Of a DNA stretch of 64,000 nt, positions 32,286-40,979 are shown piece by piece. The stretch lies in contig CAITDJ010000006.1 of the NCBI GenBank assembly GCA_903891085.1, forward strand, positions 1-64,000, in the 5' to 3' direction. Within the stretch, counting starts at the first letter, position 1, and each line of letters starts with the position of its first letter. Position numbers and translations under genes: made by a program. Source of the stretch: an uncultured Bacteroidota bacterium. Its GTDB lineage: Bacteria; Bacteroidota; Bacteroidia; Bacteroidales; F082. The notes under the pieces are model-generated. The model made no database searches and had not been told where the DNA came from. It saw only the letters and a program-made list of their open reading frames with translations.

Positions 32286-34231
32286 TACTTGGAGAGAACG
32301 AGGCGGAAGCCAATGAGGTAGTAGCGGTTGACTGGTGCGTTGCTGAAGCGGTTCGCCGACCGGCAATACTGCGCAAGGAGGTCCCAGCAACCGCCGCGGC
32401 ACACACGGGACGACCCTGAAGACGCTCCTTGCGGATTGCTTTGGCTGCCATTACTGTAATTGCCATACCAATCGCTGCACCACTCCCATACATTGCCATG
32501 CATATCATACAAACCCCATTCATTGGGGGCAAAACTTCCAACCGGCATTGTTTTTTCGCGGTACTCGCCCTTTGGATTGTTATTATAAGGATAATTGCCG
32601 TTATAATTTGCCTGTGAAGTGGTGAGATTATTCCCTGTATAAAAAGGTGTTGAAGTACCAGTACGACATGCATATTCCCACTCCGCCTCCGTTGGCAAGC
32701 GATAGGTTTTTCCGGTTTTTTGGTTCAGTTTTTGAATAAATTCCTGCACATCATTCCAACTTACCTGCTCAACAGGTAAATTATCACCTTTAAAATTACT
32801 TGGGTTGCTGCCCATGATAGATTGCCACTGCTTTTGGGTCACTTCATATTTCCCAATCGAGAAATCACTTAAAGTAACCTGATGTTGGGTTTCATCACCG
32901 CCTCTATCAGCTTCACTGGACGGGCTCCCCATCGTAAAAGTGCCGCCTTTTACAAAAACCATATCAATGCCATCTGCACTGGTACTTCCACCAGCAGCAG
33001 CCGCAGCAGGTATTAATAGTTTAATGCTTTTGTTGCTCGTTTCGCCAGTTTTTACCAGAGCCGTTTCGGTGGCAGTTGTGTAGGAAGTTGCGCTTACTTT
33101 GATGGTATAAGTACCAACCGGAATATCTTCAAAAACTTTCATGCCTTTGGCAGTGTAGCGTTCGCCTGCATCACCAGTCACTTCAACATTGGCATCAAAA
33201 GGTGTTACGGCAATTTGCAAAGAGCCTGTTTGCACCTCCGGAAACATATCAATCACCTGCTTATCGTTGCGTTTGAGCACGATTTGCTGCTCCAGTGTTT
33301 CGGCTTTGGGCATCACCACCTTTATTTTAACCAACTGCGGGGCAAGTTTTACGTTTTTGTAATTCGTCACTTTTTCGTTGTTAAAATACACCGTAGCCAT
33401 AGGATTGGTATTCACCGTAAGATAACCCACGTTTTCTTCGAGGGTGTAACTTTTTATTGTTTGGGGTGTTTTCACTTCAAATAATTCATTTTCAATGCTG
33501 AGGTAGCCCTTTTTTGTAATTCTTATCTGATAGTTTCCGGGCTTATAGAATGCAGCAATGGGACTTTCTCCAAGCAAAACCCCATCAAGATAAACTTCGG
33601 CTTTGTCTGGTATGGTTTCAATCTGTAAAGCGGCATCGGCCTGTTTTTCGAGTTTATAATTGAAATAGACTGATTTTTCATCTACTGTTATTGTCTTTTC
33701 GAGATTTTGATAACCTTCTTTCGTTATCAGTATCGTATGTTGTCCAAGGCCAAGGCTTTGTGTGGCCGAGGCGGCCACAGGTTTGCCGTCAATCATCAGT
33801 TTGGCATCTGCCGGTGTAAAGAGGATGGTAACTGGTAGCTGATCGGCTTTGTTTTCCCCATTGATCTCAATCTGCCACACCTCGCGTTGTTTTAGAACGA
33901 TTCCATATTCACTAAGAATAATTCTCAAGGGTTTAAATCCGGTTTTCATGATATCCAACACCCTTTCGGTGGAAGTGAGATAAACCATATCTTTCCCTGG
34001 AAAATCGTCAATATTACCTACCATGCCGTCATTAGAATCATACGAAAAACCTTCCAAATTCGAGATAAGCTGTATTGCAGCGCAGTAATTACCATTCTGG
34101 TCTTTTCGGGCAACCATTTCTCCGGTATCAAGTTTTTTTGGTTTGCCAATGATACTGAGTTCTTTGGTTTCCTGAGCGTAATCAGCTAAAGCACTACAAA
34201 TTAACAGGATAAACAGTGTTGTTTTTTTCAT
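32285..34231 (-). CDS. Diversified DGR target: secreted PEGA-repeat protein with FGE/C-lectin-like fold
   Basis: A 648-residue exported protein with a signal peptide (MKKTTLFILLICSALADYA). An N-terminal domain (about 20-125; SIIGKPKKLDTGEMVARK) is followed by about four PEGA-like β-domains (about 128-410) and a low-complexity linker (AAAAAGG, about 413-419). The C-terminal FGE/sulfatase-modifying-factor-type C-lectin-like fold has GGTFTMGSPSSEADRGG, GKYEVTQKQW, LPTEAEWEYACR and MHGNVWEWCSDW. The last 43 codons (606-648) are the DGR variable repeat. C-lectin-like folds tolerate surface diversity, so the variable residues should form a binding face. It is probably displayed on the cell surface on the PEGA stalk. 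Ligand unknown. Confidence 0.93.
   Translation of the reverse strand: MKKTTLFILLICSALADYAQETKELSIIGKPKKLDTGEMVARKDQNGNYCAAIQLISNLEGFSYDSNDGMVGNIDDFPGKDMVYLTSTERVLDIMKTGFKPLRIILSEYGIVLKQREVWQIEINGENKADQLPVTILFTPADAKLMIDGKPVAASATQSLGLGQHTILITKEGYQNLEKTITVDEKSVYFNYKLEKQADAALQIETIPDKAEVYLDGVLLGESPIAAFYKPGNYQIRITKKGYLSIENELFEVKTPQTIKSYTLEENVGYLTVNTNPMATVYFNNEKVTNYKNVKLAPQLVKIKVVMPKAETLEQQIVLKRNDKQVIDMFPEVQTGSLQIAVTPFDANVEVTGDAGERYTAKGMKVFEDIPVGTYTIKVSATSYTTATETALVKTGETSNKSIKLLIPAAAAAGGSTSADGIDMVFVKGGTFTMGSPSSEADRGGDETQHQVTLSDFSIGKYEVTQKQWQSIMGSNPSNFKGDNLPVEQVSWNDVQEFIQKLNQKTGKTYRLPTEAEWEYACRTGTSTPFYTGNNLTTSQANYNGNYPYNNNPKGEYREKTMPVGSFAPNEWGLYDMHGNVWEWCSDWYGNYSNGSQSNPQGASSGSSRVCRGGCWDLLAQYCRSANRFSNAPVNRYYLIGFRLVLSK
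32288..32416 (-). repeat. DGR variable repeat VR1
   Basis: 129 nt (43 codons) at the 3' end of the target gene. In codon order 15 codons differ from TR, for example AAC to TCC, AAC to TGC, AGC to TGC, AAT to CTT, AAC to CTC and ACA to GCA. All 21 base changes fall on template adenines. Variants give Ser, Cys, Asp, Leu, Tyr, Phe and others where TR would give Asn or Thr. The final 27 nt match TR exactly and run into the stop codon TAA. Confidence 0.95.
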
Positions 34232-34285
34232 TTCAGGGATGCTTTTTATTCAAAAACAGAATAGAAAGTAAAAATAGTAAAAAAT
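34229..34285 (-). repeat. Leader shared with the second target-like gene (copy 1)
   Basis: Matches 27827-27883 around the start codon and upstream, as described there. It lies in the 242-bp divergent gap between the DGR target gene and the LPP20-like lipoprotein gene at 34474. Confidence 0.6.
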
Positions 34286-34473
34286 TTGTTCAAAAAAATA
34301 CCCGAAATATTTTCTTGTGTTTAGAAAAAGAAAATCCTAAATTTACACCTTAAATCCAGATGTCATCTATGTGTCAGGAATTTCATACCAATAGCTTCGA
34401 AAAGTTGAACCTCAACGTATCATTATACATGTTTTATTAATCATTCATTATTAACCAATTAATTCAAGCCATT

Positions 34474-35049
34474 ATGAATTACTTTACTAAAAAATCATTT
34501 GCCATCATCATTGCCGCTGTAACCATCATGAGTTTCACACAATGTTCCTCTTCAAAAAAAGCCGCCCCCAATGTTGTAGGTGAAACCCTCATCGAAACGT
34601 ATTGTTCAGGTCCTGAATTCCAGTCAACCAAAGACTTTTTCAGAGCCAATGCCATTTCCGAAAGCATGGATCAACAGGTTTCACGCCTGAAAGCCCTCAC
34701 ACAAGCCCGTGCACTGTTAGCCCAGCAACTTGAAGTTACACTGAAAAACGTAACAGATGCTTATGTTAATTCAACCACCGGCAACACTGTCGAAAACCTC
34801 GAACAACGCTATGAAGGTTTAACGCGTGAGGTTACAAACCAGAAGCTTTCAGGCACAAGAACCATATGCGAAAAAACCACCAAAACACAGGCTGGTAATT
34901 TTAAAACCTATGTTGCTGTCGAATTATCAGGCGAAGAAATTCTGGGAGCCATGAAAGCCAAACTCAGTGGCGATGAAAAACTTCGTATTGATTATGACTA
35001 CGAAAAATTCAAAAAAACATTTGAAGAAGAAATGAGTAAAATGGAATAA
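34474..35049 (+). CDS. LPP20-like lipoprotein
   Basis: A 191-residue lipoprotein with a signal peptide and lipobox FTQC (Cys about 24) followed by SSSKK. The mature part is an LPP20-like helix-strand domain: KALTQARALLAQQLEVTLKN (about 73-92) and KTYVAVELSGEEILGAMKAK. A charged C-terminal helix (KFKKTFEEEMSKME) ends the protein. Homologues are usually envelope-anchored with unknown function. It is the first gene of a plus-strand group (34474-39861) diverging from the DGR target gene, and the target's neighbour at 27955-29757 also has an LPP20-like domain. Shared family suggests a common envelope function. Confidence 0.75.
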   Translation: MNYFTKKSFAIIIAAVTIMSFTQCSSSKKAAPNVVGETLIETYCSGPEFQSTKDFFRANAISESMDQQVSRLKALTQARALLAQQLEVTLKNVTDAYVNSTTGNTVENLEQRYEGLTREVTNQKLSGTRTICEKTTKTQAGNFKTYVAVELSGEEILGAMKAKLSGDEKLRIDYDYEKFKKTFEEEMSKME

Positions 35050-35237
35050 ATGTTTATTCCCTGAATCGTATTCAATCGATTCATTTACATTAACATCAGG
35101 CAGGACCGGGTTTGTGGGGCGTCAATCGCAGTTTCATAATCGGTCCTGCCTGTTTTTCACAAAAAATCATCCTTCGCTTCAGGACCAATAATTCAATGAG
35201 AAAACACCAATTGATTTGTCAGGATATGCATTTTAAA

Positions 35238-36269
35238 ATGAAATACGCTGGCATGCTGTCAACGGCTTTATTTTTGTTTGCTTCTTGTGCAACAACCCAA
35301 AAACCAGTCTCTTCATTACCCATCATAAAAGATTCCGTAGTGGCCACCATCGCCACAACAGATGTGTATAACTATCACAATGACCGTGTTACAAGCAGTT
35401 TTGACCTTCCCGCCTGGCTCAGTTTTTCGGATAATAATACGACTGCAGGTGAAATTTTCACCATCGGTATCTCCGATCCCAATCTTGATCCAACTACGGC
35501 CAATAATCAGGCGGTTGCCAGAGCAAAACTCCTCGCCTCATTGCTTGTTGGTTCAAAAATAAGTGACTGTAAAGAAATTTACACCAACGAAACCGGTAAA
35601 ACACATCAAACTGATAATGCCGCCAAGTTCACCCGTTTTCAGATAATAAAAACCTATCAGGTGTTCGATGATGCGCAATTTCAACTTGTCGACAGTGCCA
35701 CCTCACGTTATGGCGAAAAAATTGTACTCATGAAGCTGTTCCCTGATTCCCCTTCTGAAAACAAAACCGAAACCATACAATCAACCATTGATGTGATGTT
35801 GGCCGAGTATAATCTCAGGTCCAAATTTCAGGAAAACAGGTTCCTTAATTGCGTTCATAAAATATCGACACCCGACTTTTCTGAAGAAGCTTCATACCGG
35901 CTTTATAAAGTTGACGAAATATCAGATATCGTCTCCACCTATAACAACAAATCCATCAGTTTTAAGACGGATTCATATAAATATCTGTTGCATGATGCAA
36001 GTCAGGTTCCCGATTATCCGGTTAGAACAAAACTATATTACGGATTGTGGAAAGCTGTCTTTGAGTCGGTTGTGATTCAGCTTGCAAATTTAAATCCACC
36101 ATCAGAATTCGCCTTACAAACGATGCGCGATGATTATCAAAACGAAAACGGAAATAAGAGTCAATCTATTGACCAGCAAATACATACTATTGATTTCTCC
36201 GGAAAAATAACCGGTTTTTTTATAAGTGAAAACGAACTGACACTTCAAATAGAAAAAACAAAGCCATGA
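35238..36269 (+). CDS. LPP20-related lipoprotein
   Basis: About 343 residues from the ATG at 35238, giving MKYAGMLSTALFLFASC, with lipobox FASC (Cys about 17). Upstream frames from 35112 or 35196 give implausible N-termini. Residues about 80-170 have an LPP20-like organisation (ANNQAVARAKLLASLLVGSK), as in the preceding gene, then an unknown α+β region to the end. It shares a 4-nt stop/start overlap (ATGA) with the next gene and lies 188 bp after the previous. Anchored in the outer membrane or facing the periplasm. Function unknown. Confidence 0.65.
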   Translation: MKYAGMLSTALFLFASCATTQKPVSSLPIIKDSVVATIATTDVYNYHNDRVTSSFDLPAWLSFSDNNTTAGEIFTIGISDPNLDPTTANNQAVARAKLLASLLVGSKISDCKEIYTNETGKTHQTDNAAKFTRFQIIKTYQVFDDAQFQLVDSATSRYGEKIVLMKLFPDSPSENKTETIQSTIDVMLAEYNLRSKFQENRFLNCVHKISTPDFSEEASYRLYKVDEISDIVSTYNNKSISFKTDSYKYLLHDASQVPDYPVRTKLYYGLWKAVFESVVIQLANLNPPSEFALQTMRDDYQNENGNKSQSIDQQIHTIDFSGKITGFFISENELTLQIEKTKP

Positions 36270-38998
36270 AAAAATCACTAATTCTGCTTGCAGTCATGTG
36301 TATTGCAAGTTTTATCGGAGCAAAAGCGCAGACGTTTGAAGAATATAAAAAGCAGGAGGCCAAAAAGCGCAGCGAATTCAAACAACAACAGGATGAAGGC
36401 ATGAAAGCCTTACAACAACAATTTGAGAATTATGTAAAGGAACGAAACAAGGAATATGCCGATTTTCTGAAACAAAACTGGGAAAGCTATGAGGCTTTCA
36501 AAGGCAACATTAAACCGGCTCAGCCTAAACCAAGCATTATTCCAGCTTTTGTGCCCGACAAACCAACAATTGATCCGGTGAAACCAAAAATTGATCCGAT
36601 TCAACCAAAGGCAGACACGATCCAAAAACCTAAGAAAACTGATAATTTGCCAGCTGAAAGAGCTCGTCCAAAAGAAATTAAACCAGTTTCCATCATCAAA
36701 GCTAAAGGTTTGTCAACTGCCGATGCACCCATGCCATTGATTCCACGCAGTCTGACCATTCCAAGAGATATTAAACCTTCAAACAACACACAAATTGACT
36801 TTTACGGACTCAAACTCGGATTTGAGGTTGATGCTGCTTTCCGTCAGATAAAACTGACAAGCCCTAGCGAAACTGGTGTTTCAAATTGGTTTAAAAAAGC
36901 ATGTGAAACTGATTATCAAATACTTACCAGTCAATTGCTTAACTATAAAAACAAGTTAGGCATGAATGATTGGGCCACCTTGCTGTTAGCCAAAGATATA
37001 GGTGAAAAATTATACATGGGCGACAATGACAACAGCCGATTGTTCACCTGGTTTGTATTGTTACAATCAGGTTTTGATGTGCGCCCCGGTTTGCAGGAAG
37101 AAAAAATAATTTTGTTGCTGGCAATAACCAATGAAGTATATGAGATGCCATTTACCTATTTCAACAGCAAAAAATACTATATCCATCAGGGAAAACCCGG
37201 CGGAAGGTTGAAAGCATTCAATGGCAGTTTCCCCGATGCAGAAAAAGCACTTGATCTGAATTTTTACAAAACACCGATTTTTGCTGCAAAGCCTTCCGTT
37301 AAGATGTTGAAATTCAATTACAATTCGAAGCCTTACGCATTGAGATTTGCCTATGATCCCGGAATTGTATCTTTTCTGAATGATTCGCCCCTGGCTGAAA
37401 TACAGGTTTACTTTGATGCAGCTGTTTCGGGCTACCTGAAAGAATCGACCGAAGCTTCGCTTGCACCCATCCTTTCCAAATTTGAAGAAGCTGAAAAAGT
37501 GAACTTCCTGCTCAATTTTGTTCAGAATGCTTTTGTTTACCAAACTGACGATCAACAGTTTAAAAAAGAAAAATTCATGTTGCCCGATCAGGTAATTCAT
37601 TATCCTGCCTGCGATTGTGAAGACAGGGCAGTGTTGTTTGCATATCTTGTCCGTTCACTGGTAGGTATAGATGTAATCGGGTTGGAATATCCCGGACATA
37701 TTGCGACTGCTGTCCATTTTAGCAAAGACCAGCATGGCGATTTTCTGATGTACAAGAATAATAAATTCGTGGTGGCTGACCCAACTTATATTAACGCTCC
37801 TTTCGGAATGACTATGCCCGATTACGCTTCCACTATGCCCAAGATGATAGCTGTGAATAATCGCAATATTTCGAATAACAATGCCGTTGACTTCTGGTTA
37901 GACATGAACCAACAGGGTGCTTATAGGGGAAACAACCTGAATGATTTTCTGGTAGATGATGATGGAAATTACTATCTCACAGGCTATTTCAAGGATGGAT
38001 TCAAATCCGGACAAGTTTCATTTGCAAGTAAAACTGGCAAAAGAACGGCTTTGGTGGCAAAATTCAGTCCCGATAAAAAACTTCTTTGGGCCAAAGCCGG
38101 AGAAACGCTTGAAAACACAACCGGAATGGCCATTCAACTCGATAAACAGGGATATCCCGTTATTGCTGGCAGTTTCACAGGTGAATTGATTTTCGACGGA
38201 AAAAAAATCAACACCCTGGACAATAAAAACGATGTTTTTGTTGCCCGTTTCAATCCCGAAGGAAAAATTCAATGGTTATCAAAAGCCGGTTTAGATACAG
38301 TGAATCAGCAGTTGTTTTTAACCTATCTCACCCAGTTTAATCAAAATGGTGAACACATCCGTACAGGTGTTTTCAACGAAACCAATTCGAGTTTGAATGG
38401 TTTATATCTGAATGATAATCAGGAATATGTGTTTGGTGGCACTTTTCAGAACACTACAGGACTTGGTCTGGCAACAAAGTCTTTTGCAGCCGGAAATGGG
38501 TTAAATATTGCGGAATTATTACAGACAGAAAACAAGCGTCTGATCGGCAATAATTACGAATCAGCCATTGCGGGTTTGTTTGCCGCCATTAAACTCATCA
38601 AAAGCGATGGAATTGTATTTCCGGGAAGCGAAGCACAGAAAGCACTTGATATGGCCAATCCGAGATTCAAATCGACAAGTCCGAATGTGTATGCCAACAT
38701 TGGTAAAATAAGCATGGTCAAAAACGCAGGAAACATCATCGAAATCCGCACCACCAATGGTGATCCGGTCATGTTCGATAAGTTGAAAGTGGAAGATAAA
38801 TCGCAGGTTAAAATAACTACCCTGGCCAATGAAAATGAACAGATTGATGTCATTTCAAGGGTAAAAGTCGGAAAAATGGTGGTTTGGTACGATTTGAATT
38901 ATATTCGTCTGGATAAGAAATCAGGAAATCTGATTTTTGACTACGATTCTGACCATACACAGTCTACGTTGAATTTGAAAAAAGATATCTTAGAATAG
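36266..38998 (+). CDS. Exported transglutaminase-like protein with β-propeller-like C-terminus
   Basis: A 910-residue protein with a signal peptide (MKKSLILLAVMCIASFIGAK). A coiled coil and Lys/Pro-rich linker (about 25-130) come first. A transglutaminase-like papain-fold domain follows, with the triad visible: Cys in YPACDCEDRAVLFAYLVR (about 448-465), His in YPGHIATAVHF (about 478-488) and Asp in VVADPTYI (about 503). Two or more SBBP-like or propeller blades (GYFKDGFKSGQVSFASKTG ... DVFVARFNPEGKIQWL) occupy about 565-680. Transglutaminase-like domains can crosslink proteins or act as peptidases or structural scaffolds; which applies here is unknown. Translationally coupled to the preceding lipoprotein gene. 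Confidence 0.75.
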   Translation: MKKSLILLAVMCIASFIGAKAQTFEEYKKQEAKKRSEFKQQQDEGMKALQQQFENYVKERNKEYADFLKQNWESYEAFKGNIKPAQPKPSIIPAFVPDKPTIDPVKPKIDPIQPKADTIQKPKKTDNLPAERARPKEIKPVSIIKAKGLSTADAPMPLIPRSLTIPRDIKPSNNTQIDFYGLKLGFEVDAAFRQIKLTSPSETGVSNWFKKACETDYQILTSQLLNYKNKLGMNDWATLLLAKDIGEKLYMGDNDNSRLFTWFVLLQSGFDVRPGLQEEKIILLLAITNEVYEMPFTYFNSKKYYIHQGKPGGRLKAFNGSFPDAEKALDLNFYKTPIFAAKPSVKMLKFNYNSKPYALRFAYDPGIVSFLNDSPLAEIQVYFDAAVSGYLKESTEASLAPILSKFEEAEKVNFLLNFVQNAFVYQTDDQQFKKEKFMLPDQVIHYPACDCEDRAVLFAYLVRSLVGIDVIGLEYPGHIATAVHFSKDQHGDFLMYKNNKFVVADPTYINAPFGMTMPDYASTMPKMIAVNNRNISNNNAVDFWLDMNQQGAYRGNNLNDFLVDDDGNYYLTGYFKDGFKSGQVSFASKTGKRTALVAKFSPDKKLLWAKAGETLENTTGMAIQLDKQGYPVIAGSFTGELIFDGKKINTLDNKNDVFVARFNPEGKIQWLSKAGLDTVNQQLFLTYLTQFNQNGEHIRTGVFNETNSSLNGLYLNDNQEYVFGGTFQNTTGLGLATKSFAAGNGLNIAELLQTENKRLIGNNYESAIAGLFAAIKLIKSDGIVFPGSEAQKALDMANPRFKSTSPNVYANIGKISMVKNAGNIIEIRTTNGDPVMFDKLKVEDKSQVKITTLANENEQIDVISRVKVGKMVVWYDLNYIRLDKKSGNLIFDYDSDHTQSTLNLKKDILE

Positions 38999-39075
38999 TT
39001 GAACAATGATAAATGGAAGTCGATTGGTCTTTCGAAATATGAGAATTGAATAGTCATAAAATAATAAATTCAAAA

Positions 39076-39861
39076 ATGAAAACGCAAAAATTAGTCCCCG
39101 CCATTTTAATAATCCTGCTGTTTTTAGCATGCATGCCGGTAACTGCCCAAATTGACAAAATGAAAGATTTGATGGACGACGAAATGACAGAGCAAGAGGA
39201 TGGTTTGGCTACCCTACGCTTTTTTGACGCCTTAAACGGAACCCCTGTTGGTGATGCCACGATTGCTATTGATGGAATAGGTGAACTCACCACAGACGGA
39301 CTTGGCAGGGTTCGTTTCGATTCTCCGGAAAGTGACGCAGTCTACGCTTTTAACTTTTCGAAAGAAGGCTATATAACTGCTGATTTTAGTTTTGAAGTGA
39401 TCGTTGGAACAATATTCTACAACCGATTCACTGTTTCACCAATTATCGATATGGGAAGCATTCGTATTGTGCTGGAATGGGACCGCCGGCCCGATGACCT
39501 TGATTTGCACCTGCAAAAAACAGGTGGCTACCATATTTCATTCCATGATATGGTTGCAAGCCATGATGGGATGGTCCGCCTCGACCTTGATGCAATGAAA
39601 GGCTACGGACCTGAAACTATCACCATCAAAAATGTGGATGACGAGGCTGAATATCTTTGCTATGTGCATGATTTCAGCAATAAAAATCATCCAAAAAGCA
39701 AAACATTATCCAGATCAAAGGCACGAATCCTGGTTTATGGCGAAGGACAACTCCTGCATATTTATGAAATGAGTGAAGTACAGAGAGGCAACAGGTGGAA
39801 TGTTTTCAGGCTGGTAGAGGGACAATTTGTTGTTGAAAATGAAGTGAAAAAGGTGAGATAA
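39076..39861 (+). CDS. Exported protein resembling YfaP/DUF2135
   Basis: About 261 residues from the ATG at 39076, which gives MKTQKLVPAILIILLFLACM, a strong signal peptide. An acidic segment (MKDLMDDEMTEQED) is followed by a β-sandwich with ATLRFFDALNGTPVGDATIAI (like a carboxypeptidase-regulatory or Big domain). Then comes LEWDRRPDDLDLHLQ (about 145-159), a motif shared with YfaP/DUF2135 proteins, and a conserved Ser/His-rich region. It is the last of the plus-strand envelope group, 77 bp after the transglutaminase-like gene. Function unknown. Confidence 0.6.
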   Translation: MKTQKLVPAILIILLFLACMPVTAQIDKMKDLMDDEMTEQEDGLATLRFFDALNGTPVGDATIAIDGIGELTTDGLGRVRFDSPESDAVYAFNFSKEGYITADFSFEVIVGTIFYNRFTVSPIIDMGSIRIVLEWDRRPDDLDLHLQKTGGYHISFHDMVASHDGMVRLDLDAMKGYGPETITIKNVDDEAEYLCYVHDFSNKNHPKSKTLSRSKARILVYGEGQLLHIYEMSEVQRGNRWNVFRLVEGQFVVENEVKKVR

Positions 39862-39865
39862 GTGA

Positions 39866-39935
39866 GTCGGAAGTTGGAAGTTGGAAGTTGGAAGTCGGAA
39901 GTTGGAAGTTCGAAGTCTGAAGACCGAAGACCAAA
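39866..39935 (+). repeat. Heptanucleotide minisatellite (GTTGGAA-like)
   Basis: Ten tandem 7-mers: GTCGGAA, three GTTGGAA, GTCGGAA, GTTGGAA, GTTCGAA, GTCTGAA, GACCGAA, GACCAAA, so perfect in the first half and increasingly degenerate. It begins 4 bp past the stop codon of the YfaP-like gene. Heptamers of this sort are a familiar intergenic repeat in Bacteroidota and related genomes. No function is apparent. Confidence 0.85.
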
Positions 39936-40073
39936 GACACTGGCCTCAGCGGAATGACGATGAAAGTCGATTTTCCTTTAAACATCCTTTTGAGAATAAC
40001 CCCAATATTACTTTTTGGAAAATAAGATGTTTTTAAGCTTGATCTTAGATTTTTAAAGAACAAAATAACAATC

Positions 40074-40100
40074 TTGTAAGTTTAATAATCCCTATCTTTG
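40074..40100 (+). promoter_or_regulatory. Bacteroidota-type promoter for xdhC
   Basis: TTG (40074-40076) is followed after 16 nt by TATCTTTG (40093-40100), close to the phylum consensus. It ends 39 nt before the preferred start codon at 40140. Confidence 0.5.
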
Positions 40101-40139
40101 ATTCGGGACGCAATTTTTGTTCCTTTAAACACATGTTTT

Positions 40140-40904
40140 ATGGATGATATTATTTTCCAACTACAAGATTATCAATTAAATAATACACCTTTTACGCTTT
40201 GTATTGTTACCGAAACATCAGGATCTACACCTCGTAAAGCCGGAGCAAAAATGTTAGTGTTTGAGGATGGAAGCAGTAAGGGCACCATTGGTGGTGGTGC
40301 TGTTGAACGGAAAGCCCTCGAAGAGGCTAAACAATGTCTGAAAACTGGTAAACCTGCCAAAATCCGTTACCAACTCGAAAAAGATCTTTCGATGCAATGT
40401 GGTGGCTCGGTTGAAATATTTTTCGAACCCTATTTATGCAAACCAAATCTATTCATTTTTGGCGCAGGCCATGTTGGGCGGGAAGTAGGTTTTTATGCCG
40501 AAACACTCGGTTTTAATGTGCATTTCATCGATTTCAGGACTGAATTACTGGCCAATCTGAATATCAAAAATGTGATTTGTCATGAAGGAAATTTTATTGA
40601 TAAAATTGATAGTCTGAATCTTACATCAGATTCTTACGTAGTCATTGCGACACCATCGCACGAATCAGATAAAGATCTTGTGTTGAGACTTGCAACCCGG
40701 GATCTCGCCTATATTGGACTGATTGCCAGCCAACGAAAAGTAGCGGTAATTAGAAAGTTGGCCATCGAAGATCGTTTACTGACCGAAGCACAATTAGCAA
40801 GGGTAAATATGCCGATCGGAATACCATTTAAGGCTGAAACACCGCAAGAAATCGGAATCAGTATCGTTGCAAAGTTGATTGATGTAAGAAATAGAAATCT
40901 TTAG
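40140..40904 (+). CDS. xdhC: XdhC/CoxI family molybdenum-hydroxylase maturation factor
   Basis: About 254 residues from the ATG at 40140 (MDDIIFQLQDYQL); the frame extends to a TTG at 40098, which lies inside the promoter. The N-terminal XdhC_CoxI part has TETSGSTPRKAGAKMLVF and GTIGGGAVERKALEE, with MQCGGSVEIFFEP at about 99-111. The C-terminal Rossmann domain has LFIFGAGHVGREVGFYAETL. XdhC-type chaperones deliver sulfurated molybdenum cofactor to xanthine dehydrogenase. It lies 75 bp before xdhA, which fits that role. Confidence 0.9.
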   Translation: MDDIIFQLQDYQLNNTPFTLCIVTETSGSTPRKAGAKMLVFEDGSSKGTIGGGAVERKALEEAKQCLKTGKPAKIRYQLEKDLSMQCGGSVEIFFEPYLCKPNLFIFGAGHVGREVGFYAETLGFNVHFIDFRTELLANLNIKNVICHEGNFIDKIDSLNLTSDSYVVIATPSHESDKDLVLRLATRDLAYIGLIASQRKVAVIRKLAIEDRLLTEAQLARVNMPIGIPFKAETPQEIGISIVAKLIDVRNRNL

Positions 40905-40979
40905 TAAACGAAATATTGAAGCCGAAATGACCGTGGCTAAAATAGTTGAAGAAAATAATTTAGGGTTAAACACTTATCT

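Noticed and set aside
32206-32673. 155-codon ORF over the 3' end of the target gene
   Set aside because: It overlaps the target gene and VR1 in another frame and has no recognised features. It is a frame shadow of a well supported gene.
32285-34231. Functional formylglycine-generating (sulfatase-modifying) enzyme
   Set aside because: The fold is FGE-like, but the active-site region is inside or next to the variable repeat and no sulfatase is nearby. Use as a C-lectin-type binding scaffold is more likely.
39866-39935. CRISPR-like array
   Set aside because: Seven-base units are tandem without spacers and there are no cas genes; it is a minisatellite.
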